NCBI RefSeq assembly: GCF_002354895.1
Contig: NZ_CP023439.1
Span: 1,922,001-1,986,000 of the forward strand
Direction: 5' to 3'
Origin: Thauera sp. K11
GTDB taxonomy: Bacteria > Pseudomonadota > Gammaproteobacteria > Burkholderiales > Rhodocyclaceae
DNA: 64,000 nucleotides
Numbering within the stretch: the first letter of the stretch is position 1; the number at the start of each line of letters is the position of its first letter. A model generated the notes under the pieces. The model did not search any database, was not told the DNA's origin, and was given only the letters and a program-made list of their open reading frames with translations. The position numbers and the translations under genes were made by a program. Shown here piece after piece: positions 58,182 to 64,000 of this stretch.

Positions 58182-59630
58182 ATGACGATCAAGAGCGTAA
58201 TTCTCTCCGGCGGGTCCGGAACCCGCCTGTGGCCCGCCTCGCGCGAAAGCTACCCCAAGCAGTTGCTGCCTCTCACCGGCGAAAACTCGCTGCTGCAGGA
58301 GACGGCGCTGCGCCTGAACGGCTTCGGCGCGACGGACGTGGACCCCCGTCCCATCGTCGTGACCAACGAAGAGTACCGCTTCATCATCGCCGAGCAGTTG
58401 CGCCAGATCGGCGCCCGCTCGCCGCAGATCGTGCTCGAGCCGGCGGGGCGCAACACCGCCCCCGCGCTCACGCTGGCCGCCCACGTGGCGAGCGAGGAGG
58501 GCGATCCGGTGCTGCTGGTGATGCCGGCCGATCACGTCGTCGCCGACGTCGCCGCCTTCCAGCGCGGGATCGCCGAGGGCGCCAGGCTCGCCGCCGACGG
58601 GGCGCTGGTCACCTTCGGCATCGTTCCGGAGCACCCGGAAACCGGCTACGGCTACATCCGCGCCGGCGACGTACGGAGCGGCGCCGACACCGCCCGCAGC
58701 CTGCTCGAGTTCGTCGAGAAACCCGACGCCGAGACCGCCCGGGCCTACGTCGACAGCGGCCAGTATTTCTGGAACAGCGGCATCTTCATGATGAAAGCCT
58801 CGGTGTGGCTGCGCGCCATCGCGCAATGCAACGCGGCGATGGCAACCGCGTGCGCCGAGGCGGCGGCCGGATGCCAGCGCGACGCGGACTTCCTGCGCAT
58901 CGATCGCACCGCCTTCGAGCGCTGCCCGTCGGACTCGATCGACTACGCCGTGATGGAGCACCTGCCATCCGCCCCCGAACTCGGCGCCGGCGTCGTCGTG
59001 CCCCTGTCGGCGGGCTGGTCCGACGTCGGCGCCTGGGACGCGCTGTGGGCCGTGTCCGAGAAGGACGAGCAGGGCAACAGTGCCCGCGGCGAAGTCATGT
59101 TCGAAGCGAGCCGCAACACGCTGGTGCATGCGAACAACCGCCTGGTGGCCGCGATCGGCTGCGAAGACATGGTGGTGGTCGAAACGCCCGACGCGGTGAT
59201 GGTCGCCCACAAGAGCCGCACGCAGGACGTGAAGAAGGTCGTCGCGCGCCTGAAGGCCGAAGGCCGCAGCCTCGCCCAGAGCCACCGCAAGGTCTATCGC
59301 CCGTGGGGCTGGTACGACTCCATCGACAGCGGCGAACGCTTCCAGGTCAAGCGCATCGTCGTCAATCCCGGCGCCAAGCTGAGCCTGCAGATGCACCATC
59401 ACCGCGCCGAACACTGGATCGTCGTGCGCGGCACGGCCGAAGTGACCTGCGGCGACAAGGTCTTCCTGCTGGCGGAAAACGAATCCACCTACATCCCGCT
59501 GGGCCGCACGCACCGGCTGGCCAACCCCGGACGGCTGCCGCTGGAGATCATCGAAGTGCAATCGGGCGGCTATCTCGGCGAGGACGACATCGTCCGCTTC
59601 GAAGACAACTACGGCCGCATCGGCCACTGA
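58182..59630 (+). CDS. manC: Mannose-1-phosphate guanylyltransferase / mannose-6-phosphate isomerase
   Basis: 482 aa bifunctional enzyme producing GDP-mannose. N-terminal nucleotidyltransferase with LSGGSGTRLWPASRESYPKQLLPL (about 7-30) and EPAGRNTAPA. C-terminal cupin isomerase domain (about 365-475) with YRPWGWYDSID and LQMHHHRAEHWIVVRGTAEV metal ligands. It precedes tRNA-Leu and closes the core-like part of the window. GDP-mannose would feed exopolysaccharide or LPS. Confidence 0.95.
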   Translation: MTIKSVILSGGSGTRLWPASRESYPKQLLPLTGENSLLQETALRLNGFGATDVDPRPIVVTNEEYRFIIAEQLRQIGARSPQIVLEPAGRNTAPALTLAAHVASEEGDPVLLVMPADHVVADVAAFQRGIAEGARLAADGALVTFGIVPEHPETGYGYIRAGDVRSGADTARSLLEFVEKPDAETARAYVDSGQYFWNSGIFMMKASVWLRAIAQCNAAMATACAEAAAGCQRDADFLRIDRTAFERCPSDSIDYAVMEHLPSAPELGAGVVVPLSAGWSDVGAWDALWAVSEKDEQGNSARGEVMFEASRNTLVHANNRLVAAIGCEDMVVVETPDAVMVAHKSRTQDVKKVVARLKAEGRSLAQSHRKVYRPWGWYDSIDSGERFQVKRIVVNPGAKLSLQMHHHRAEHWIVVRGTAEVTCGDKVFLLAENESTYIPLGRTHRLANPGRLPLEIIEVQSGGYLGEDDIVRFEDNYGRIGH

Positions 59631-59685
59631 CCGGCAACCGCGACGGACGCCGCCCGCAGCAAGGCATGCGGCCATCAGGCGCGTG

Positions 59686-59691
59686 TATAAT
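59686..59691 (+). promoter_or_regulatory. -10 element of the tRNA-Leu promoter
   Basis: TATAAT followed by a GC-rich discriminator (GCGCGCGC), as usual for stable RNA genes, 27 bp before the mature 5' end of the tRNA. The -35 is weak. Confidence 0.6.
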
Positions 59692-59718
59692 GCGCGCGCT
59701 TTACGATCAGCCGGTTAC

Positions 59719-59803
59719 GCGGGGATGGCGGAATTGGTAGACGCACTGGATTTAGGTTCCAGCGCCGCAAGGCGTGAGAGTTCGAGTCTCTTTCCCCGCA
59801 CCA
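59719..59803 (+). tRNA. tRNA-Leu (anticodon UAG)
   Basis: 85 nt including an encoded CCA. The acceptor stem is GCGGGGA / TCCCCGC. The anticodon arm CTGGA-TTTAGGT-TCCAG gives anticodon TAG (59753-59755), reading CUA/CUN codons. A long variable arm (GCGCCGCAAGGCGT region) marks the class II leucine tRNA. The TpsiC arm (GAGAG-TTCGAGT-CTCTT) is intact, so the gene is functional. Confidence 0.95.
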
Positions 59804-60120
59804 TTGGTTTTGCCAATCGGACACGAGCGCCTGCCCTGCAGAACCGGGCTTGACGGGTGCGGTGGCTGATGTAGCGACCAGCCTCCAGTCGAAAAGTCGA
59901 TGAGTAGCCGCTTATGATTTCCTCCCGAAGAGCCCGCCGAGTTTCGCTATCAGCCCAAGGGGGGCTTTTGGCCAAGGTGGAACGGTGTTTGGCCATTCCG
60001 AAGGCCACTCGATAGGCCCGGTGGGAGCGAAGCTGCAATTTGAGGACATATAAGCAATTGCTGCTGAACAAACCACCTGGTGCAATGACAGGGAAGTTGC
60101 AACCAGCCGCAAGATCGAAC
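59804..60120. other. 317 bp gap between tRNA-Leu and the KfrA-like gene; no gene supported
   Basis: Open frames run through it but none has a start, RBS or recognisable product; one minus-strand frame simply reads through the tRNA. I see no Tn3-type terminal repeat and no second copy of the tRNA 3' end. It may be the decayed or non-coding edge of an inserted element. Confidence 0.4.
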
Positions 60121-61176
60121 CTAAGCAACTGTTTTTCGGGTTCTTGTTCGTGGCTTGGTAGCCGATTTCTCGGGGGCTGGCGCCGGTCTCTGCTGCAGTT
60201 CCTTATCAAGCTCGGCGATTTTCTCCCGGCAAGCGGTAAGGTCGCGCTCCAGTAAGCTTTTTCGGGTCTCGCTTTCTGCGGCAATCGTCCGCAGGGATTG
60301 CATCTCCTCCGCCTGTTGTTGGTATCGCGTTCGCATTTCCTGGAGCATCCCTTCGGCCACGCCGATTTTCTGTCGGGCGCCGCCCAAGTCGGCCTGAAGC
60401 TGCGCTACCTCGGTGCGATGCCGGTCCTCGGCGTCCTGTTGCTGCTGCCGGACTTTCTCCAGCTCTTTCTGCGCCCTCGCCGCAGCCGTCCGCTCCCGGT
60501 CGATCTCCAGCAAGGCGCGCTTTTCCGCCGCCTCGCAACGTTCTTCGGAGCGCTGCAACGCCTGGCGCAGCTTTTCCAGTTCGGCCGCGAAATCGCGGCG
60601 GGCGTCGGCCAAAGCCGCTTCCAAGGCCGCTTGCTGACGCACGGCCGCTTCCAATTGGGTGGCCAGCGCCGCCTTGCCGGCCTGCTCGACGGCCAGTTCG
60701 CACTCCAGCGCCAACGCCCGTTCCGTGGCGACCTGGATCGCTTGCTGGGCCTGCTCCCGCGCCAGCAGGGCGGTGGTCCGCTCGTTCTCGGCTGACGCCT
60801 GGGCGGTTTGCGACTCCAGCACGGCCGCCTGGGCTTCGGACCGGAAGACCGCCAGCCCCTCCTGGGCAGCCCCCTGGGCCTGGGTCCACAAGGCGGCGAC
60901 CAACTCCCCGGCCGCCGATTTGAGGCTGTCAGGCAAATCGGGATGCTCAATCCGCACCCGGCTCTTTTCCCGCAGGTCCTCCCAGAATTTCGCCAGAGCT
61001 TCCGCCGGCGCCGACATGCTGCCCTTGCGTACGTACTGGTAGAGCTTGTTGGCCGTGGGCGTGATGCCGTAGCGGAAGAACAGCACAGCGCAGACCTCGC
61101 GGTAGAGTTCCTGGGTCTCGGAAATCTGCTGGCGGAGGGCCTCGATTTCGGCGTGGATCTGGGCTTCGGTGGGCAT
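60121..61176 (-). CDS. KfrA_N-domain DNA-binding coiled-coil protein (TnpT-like)
   Basis: 351 aa. The N-terminal domain (about 1-110: MPTEAQIHAEIEALRQQISETQELYREVCAVLFFRYGITPTANKLYQYVRKG) is the plasmid KfrA_N type, which binds DNA at repeats. The remaining two thirds is a long Ala/Glu/Gln/Arg-rich coiled coil (about 120-330) with a basic Pro/Thr/Lys tail. The ATG at 61174-61176 fits the conserved domain start. It is divergent from a tyrosine recombinase across a 137 bp region. This is the layout of tnpT/tnpS in Tn4651-family transposons, where TnpT assists cointegrate resolution; the match is by architecture, not by search. Confidence 0.75.
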   Translation of the reverse strand: MPTEAQIHAEIEALRQQISETQELYREVCAVLFFRYGITPTANKLYQYVRKGSMSAPAEALAKFWEDLREKSRVRIEHPDLPDSLKSAAGELVAALWTQAQGAAQEGLAVFRSEAQAAVLESQTAQASAENERTTALLAREQAQQAIQVATERALALECELAVEQAGKAALATQLEAAVRQQAALEAALADARRDFAAELEKLRQALQRSEERCEAAEKRALLEIDRERTAAARAQKELEKVRQQQQDAEDRHRTEVAQLQADLGGARQKIGVAEGMLQEMRTRYQQQAEEMQSLRTIAAESETRKSLLERDLTACREKIAELDKELQQRPAPAPEKSATKPRTRTRKTVA

Positions 61177-61254
61177 CGCGCGGCTCCGGCGAGGCGATGA
61201 TTTGGGGAATAATACAACGTAAACCGTCATTTATCGAACTTCCGCAGAGTGGCT

Positions 61255-61280
61255 TTTGACATTAACCGTATAGTGTCAAA
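61255..61280. repeat. Imperfect inverted repeat between the KfrA-like and recombinase genes (possible recombination core)
   Basis: TTTGACATTA, a 6-nt centre ACCGTA, then TAGTGTCAAA: 10-bp arms with one mismatch. Arms of about this size around a 6-8 nt centre are the usual form of tyrosine-recombinase crossover sites. It lies 33 bp before the recombinase ATG, so it could also serve as an operator or overlap its promoter. Confidence 0.5.
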
Positions 61281-61313
61281 TAATCCCTTCAGTCGCCTGC
61301 GGAGAACTGCGCC

Positions 61314-62510
61314 ATGCCCGACAACCTCGTTTCCGCCGGATCGTCCGGCTTCCCGGCGCCCCTTGAACACCTGCGCCTGCCGGCGGAACTCGACGGCAGC
61401 GCCGGCAGCAACCGGGCACGCAGCGCCTCCACCGTCATCGCCGCCCAAAACGATCTGCAGGCGATCGCCGCCTGGCTCGCCCGCTTCGCCGATACCCGGA
61501 CCACCTTCGACAACTACCGCAAGGAGGCCGAGCGCCTGTTGCTCTGGGCGGTGGCCCAGCAGGGCAAGCCGCTATCGTCGCTGACTCACGAGGATCTGCT
61601 GGTATACCAACGTTTCCTGGCCGATCCCCAGCCGGCCAGCCGCTGGGTGCTTGCCCGGGGCCGCAAGCCCGGCAGGAGCCACCCGGCGTGGCGCCCCTTC
61701 GCCGGTCCCTTGGCGCCGTCCAGCCAACGCCAGGCCATGGTGATCCTGAATGCGCTCTTCTCCTGGCTGGTCACCGCCGGCTACCTGGCGGGCAACCCCC
61801 TGGCCCTTTCCCGCCAGCGGGCACGCAAGGCCAAGCCACGCCAGACCCGCTACCTGGAACCCGACCTGTGGCGCGAGGTTCGGGCCGCGGTCGAGACCAT
61901 GCCGCGGGAAACCGATCGCGAGCGGGAGCACTATTTTCGGGTACGCTGGCTGTTCTCCTTGTTCTATGCCTGCGGCTTGCGCATCTCGGAAGTGGCCGGC
62001 AACACGATGGGCGGCTTCTTTTGCCGGCGGGACCAAGCTGGGGAGGAACGCTGGTGGCTGGAAGTCACCGGCAAAGGCAGCAAGGTGCGGATCGTGCCGG
62101 CGACGGCCGAATTGATGGTCGAATTGGCCCGCTACCGCCGCGAGAACGGCCTGCCGCCGCTTCCCTTGCCGGGAGACGAGACGCCATTGCTCCTGCCGAT
62201 CGGTGCCAAGCCCCGGCCGCTGACGCGGGCCGCAGTCCATGCCATCGTGAAGGAGGTTTTCCGGCAGGCAGCGCAGCGGCTCCGCCACCAAGGTGAGGAC
62301 AGTGCGTGTCGGGCGGACCGTCTCGAACAGGCCTCGGCCCACTGGCTGCGCCATACCGCCGGATCGCACATGACCGACCAAGCCATGGACCTCCGACACG
62401 TCCGCGATAACCTGGGGCACGAGTCCTTGACGACGACCTCGGGCTATCTGCACACCGCCGACGACGCCCGGCATCGGGAAACCGAGGAAAAACATCGAAT
62501 CGGTTGGTGA
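61314..62510 (+). CDS. Tyrosine recombinase (TnpS/XerC-like integrase)
   Basis: 398 aa. An N-terminal SAM-like core-binding domain (about 36-160) is followed by the catalytic domain. The active-site residues are Arg223 (CGLRISEVAG), Lys254 (GKGSK), His343 and Arg346 (HWLRHTAGSHM), His369 (NLGHES) and Tyr378 (GYLHT), all present. It cuts and rejoins DNA at inverted-repeat sites. Divergent from the KfrA_N gene, it most resembles the cointegrate resolvase TnpS, but an integrase of a tRNA-Leu-linked island is an alternative. No excisionase or transposase is visible in the window. Confidence 0.85.
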   Translation: MPDNLVSAGSSGFPAPLEHLRLPAELDGSAGSNRARSASTVIAAQNDLQAIAAWLARFADTRTTFDNYRKEAERLLLWAVAQQGKPLSSLTHEDLLVYQRFLADPQPASRWVLARGRKPGRSHPAWRPFAGPLAPSSQRQAMVILNALFSWLVTAGYLAGNPLALSRQRARKAKPRQTRYLEPDLWREVRAAVETMPRETDREREHYFRVRWLFSLFYACGLRISEVAGNTMGGFFCRRDQAGEERWWLEVTGKGSKVRIVPATAELMVELARYRRENGLPPLPLPGDETPLLLPIGAKPRPLTRAAVHAIVKEVFRQAAQRLRHQGEDSACRADRLEQASAHWLRHTAGSHMTDQAMDLRHVRDNLGHESLTTTSGYLHTADDARHRETEEKHRIGW

Positions 62511-62647
62511 CCTGCGCCGGCGCCTGTCACCGCTTTGTCATGTTATCCGTTCAGCATGCACGGGTCCGGTTTTCCGATCACCGCATGCTTCCACACTCCC
62601 GCGACGGCCACGCTTTTCTCCCCGACGGCGCGGTCAATGCCCCGCCG

Positions 62648-63154
62648 ATGGCGCCACCACCCCGACCGCTGGGGCGATCCCTCTTGCTGCTCGTCGCCGC
62701 CTTCGCCCTCCTGCAATGGGGCTGGAGCGCAGCACGCGGCACCTGGGTCGAGCGGCTGGTGGTCCACGAAGCCACCGTGACCTCGGCGGCCGCCTTCGTG
62801 CGTCTCCTCACGCCGGAGATTCCGGCCAAGGCCGTCGGCTCCAGCATCAAGGCACCGGGCGGCGGGCTCAATATCCTCAACGGCTGCGAGGGCACCGAGG
62901 TCATGTTCCTCCTCGTCGCCGCCTTTGCCGCCGTCCGCATGCCCTGGCGCCACCGCCTGGCGGGACTGGGGCTGGGCATCGCTGTCGTCTTCCTGATCAA
63001 CCAGGCGCGCATCCTGGCGCTGTTCTACTGCCATCGTGCCGACCGGCAGCTATTTGACACCTTGCACACGGCGGTTCTCCCGGCCGTGCTGGTCGCGTTG
63101 ACCGCTGCCTATTTCTATGCCGTCCTCCACCACGCCCAACGGCGCATGGCCTGA
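62648..63154 (+). CDS. Exosortase-family transpeptidase (possibly XrtH-like)
   Basis: 168 aa from the chosen ATG. Several membrane helices (about 11-28, 83-100, 104-127 and 138-160). The three catalytic residues of exosortases are visible in order: Cys80 in LNGCEGTE, Arg121 in INQARILALFY and His140 in FDTLHTAVLP. The enzyme would cleave a C-terminal sorting signal (such as PEP-CTERM or IPTL-CTERM) and transfer the protein to an envelope acceptor. Upstream in-frame starts (62504, 62540, 62585) exist; none has a clear RBS and 62648 fits the first helix best. Subfamily XrtH is a guess from its small size and the next gene. Confidence 0.75.
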   Translation: MAPPPRPLGRSLLLLVAAFALLQWGWSAARGTWVERLVVHEATVTSAAAFVRLLTPEIPAKAVGSSIKAPGGGLNILNGCEGTEVMFLLVAAFAAVRMPWRHRLAGLGLGIAVVFLINQARILALFYCHRADRQLFDTLHTAVLPAVLVALTAAYFYAVLHHAQRRMA

Positions 63155-63773
63155 CCCCGGCGGGCTGGTTCTCCGGCTGGCCGTCGCCCTTGGGCTGGTG
63201 ATCGCTATTGCCCTGGTAGGCGGGCGGGCGCTGGTGGAAGCCGTCTTGTCGATCACGACCCCAACCCTCCTGGGCTGGATCGACGACCGCTTCGGCATCC
63301 TCTTCCTTGGCCTCGATCATACCGGCCAGGATACGGTGATCCGCCTGCGGACGAATCTTGTGCGGATGCTCGTCGTCGGGACCCATGTCGTTCAACCTCA
63401 CCCGAAGGGATGGCTGGAGGTGACCACCACCGTCGGCGCCATGCTGCAGCCAGTCACGATTGGGCTCGGTCTGGCGGGGGCCTGGCCGGGAAAAGCCGGC
63501 ATTCGCCTGCTGCGGTTGCTGCTTGTCGCGGTGCTTGGCGTAGCGTTCATGCTGATGGACATTCCTCTCACGCTGCATGCCTATACTTGGGATATGTTCC
63601 TTGATCACTACGATCCCGACCACGTTTCCCCCGTGATGCTGACGCATAATTTTCTGCACGGTGGCGGACGCCTTGCGGTCGGCGTCCTGATGGCGGCGCT
63701 GGTTATCCGGGGCGTCCCGAGGAATCGCCGAGCCAAGTCGGCCGTGGCTGCCGACCCTGGTCACGGGCTATGA
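63117..63773 (+). CDS. Exosortase-associated multi-pass membrane protein
   Basis: 218 aa. Overlaps the exosortase gene by 38 nt, so the two are translationally linked. Helices are predicted at about 17-50, 102-125, 128-150 and 185-203. Between them lies a soluble loop (about 60-98) with LGLDHTGQDTVIRLRTNLVRMLVVGTHVV. I do not recognise the fold; such a protein accompanies exosortase genes and may help the transpeptidase or hold its substrate. Function is inferred from position only. Confidence 0.65.
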   Translation: MPSSTTPNGAWPDPGGLVLRLAVALGLVIAIALVGGRALVEAVLSITTPTLLGWIDDRFGILFLGLDHTGQDTVIRLRTNLVRMLVVGTHVVQPHPKGWLEVTTTVGAMLQPVTIGLGLAGAWPGKAGIRLLRLLLVAVLGVAFMLMDIPLTLHAYTWDMFLDHYDPDHVSPVMLTHNFLHGGGRLAVGVLMAALVIRGVPRNRRAKSAVAADPGHGL

Positions 63774-63779
63774 CAACGG

Positions 63780-63788
63780 TGATATAAA
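63780..63788 (+). promoter_or_regulatory. Extended -10 promoter of the terminal gene
   Basis: TGATATAAA: TGn plus TATAAA, 100 bp before the GTG start of the terminal gene. A transcript beginning about 7 nt later would start almost exactly at the first stem of the leader RNA. Confidence 0.55.
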
Positions 63789-63792
63789 AGCC

Positions 63793-63880
63793 GTTTGTCA
63801 TGAGCCGTTCGGCTCAAAAGAGGCCCGCAACAGGTGTAATGACAAATAGGTAGTCTCCCTACCCGGTTAACCGGAGGGGG
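63793..63880 (+). promoter_or_regulatory. Structured leader of the terminal gene, class unknown
   Basis: Four nested or serial stems are visible: TTTGTCAT (63794-63801) with ATGACAAA (63839-63846), enclosing GAGCC-gttc-GGCTC (63802-63815). Then come GGTAG-tctcc-CTACC (63849-63863) and the palindrome CCGGTTAACCGG (63863-63874). The palindrome overlaps the start of the Shine-Dalgarno sequence GGAGGGGG (63873-63880). This suggests an RNA that controls translation; I cannot match it to a known riboswitch. Confidence 0.5.
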
Positions 63881-63887
63881 AGAGCTC

Positions 63888-64000
63888 GTGGACCGTCATC
63901 ATTTCCTGTCGGCATTGTTGCTGACCATCGTTGTCGCCTTGCCGGCGCAGGGGGCTGTCGACGACGCCCGTGCCAAGGGACTCAAGTGGTTGGTCCAGAC
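63888..64000 (+). CDS. Secreted protein, N-terminal 37 residues only (runs off window)
   Basis: GTG start with the strong RBS GGAGGGGG 7 nt upstream. The first 37 codons give MDRHHFLSALLLTIVVALPAQGAVDD..., a Sec signal peptide with likely cleavage after QGA, then DDARAKGLKWLVQT. The motif A-x-x-KGLKWL-x-x-Q resembles the start of prenyltransferase/squalene-cyclase-type alpha-toroid repeats, but too little is visible to be sure. Being directly downstream of the exosortase pair, it may be a sorted substrate; the C-terminal signal lies outside the window. Confidence 0.6.
   Translation, partial: MDRHHFLSALLLTIVVALPAQGAVDDARAKGLKWLVQ

Noticed and set aside
59715..60284. 189 aa minus-strand frame running through tRNA-Leu
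   Set aside because: It reads the tRNA in antisense and overlaps the KfrA-like gene; no RBS or domain is seen.
63781..63880. c-di-GMP-I (GEMM) or cobalamin riboswitch upstream of the terminal gene
   Set aside because: A short AGGTAG and a GGTTA-ACCGG segment recall the GEMM 3' side, but the conserved GCAAA cores and the GAAA tetraloop are missing; kept as an unassigned leader.

Overview
The window is a GC-rich proteobacterial chromosome segment. Gene order and protein style point to a betaproteobacterium, most likely Rhodocyclales (Thauera/Azoarcus/Zoogloea-like). The reasons are an isc operon with two cysteine desulfurases, the dapC-dapD-pilU-dapE-prmB run, the rpsB-to-rnhB envelope cluster, hpnCDE and exosortase genes. 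The genus is inference from content; no search was run.

Layout. 1-2300: 5' part of mutS and suhB (minus), divergent from trmJ. 2451-10556: cysE, then the iron-sulfur operon iscR-nifS-iscS-iscU-iscA-hscB-hscA-fdx-iscX behind a promoter with two tandem IscR-like operators, then a glutathione peroxidase. 10644-16721 (minus): a response regulator, prmB with a His/Asp/Cys-rich N-terminus, and the lysine branch genes dapE, dapD and dapC with pilU among them. 16861-24654: smc-zipA-ligA (chromosome organisation, division, ligation) and galU, closed by a terminator. 24844-32254: typA, a thioinosine/thioadenosine phosphorylase, a degenerate lipase-like ORF, a UPF0114 protein, glnD and map. 32495-47558: the long plus-strand block rpsB-tsf-pyrH-frr-uppS-cdsA-dxr-rseP-bamA-skp-lpxD-fabZ-lpxA-lpxB-rnhB-rRNA/tRNA methyltransferase, which couples translation factors to phospholipid, isoprenoid, outer-membrane-protein and lipid A synthesis. 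47625-49545: yaaA and a cytosolic M14 carboxypeptidase. 49573-52574 (minus): hpnCDE, making squalene from farnesyl diphosphate, with an apparent one-base frameshift early in hpnD. 52685-57086: a divergent ABC ATPase, large FtsX-type permease and secreted AttH/CrtC-like lipocalin protein. 57227-59630: rfbD and manC for nucleotide-sugar supply.

The accessory end (59719-64000) starts at tRNA-Leu(UAG). It carries a divergent pair, a KfrA_N coiled-coil protein and a tyrosine recombinase, around an inverted repeat. This looks like the TnpT/TnpS cointegrate-resolution module of Tn4651-type Tn3 transposons, but no transposase is in view. An exosortase-family transpeptidase, a multi-pass membrane protein and the start of a secreted protein follow. 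The secreted protein has an extended -10 promoter and a leader rich in inverted repeats that I could not assign to a known RNA class. This end is the most interesting part of the window.
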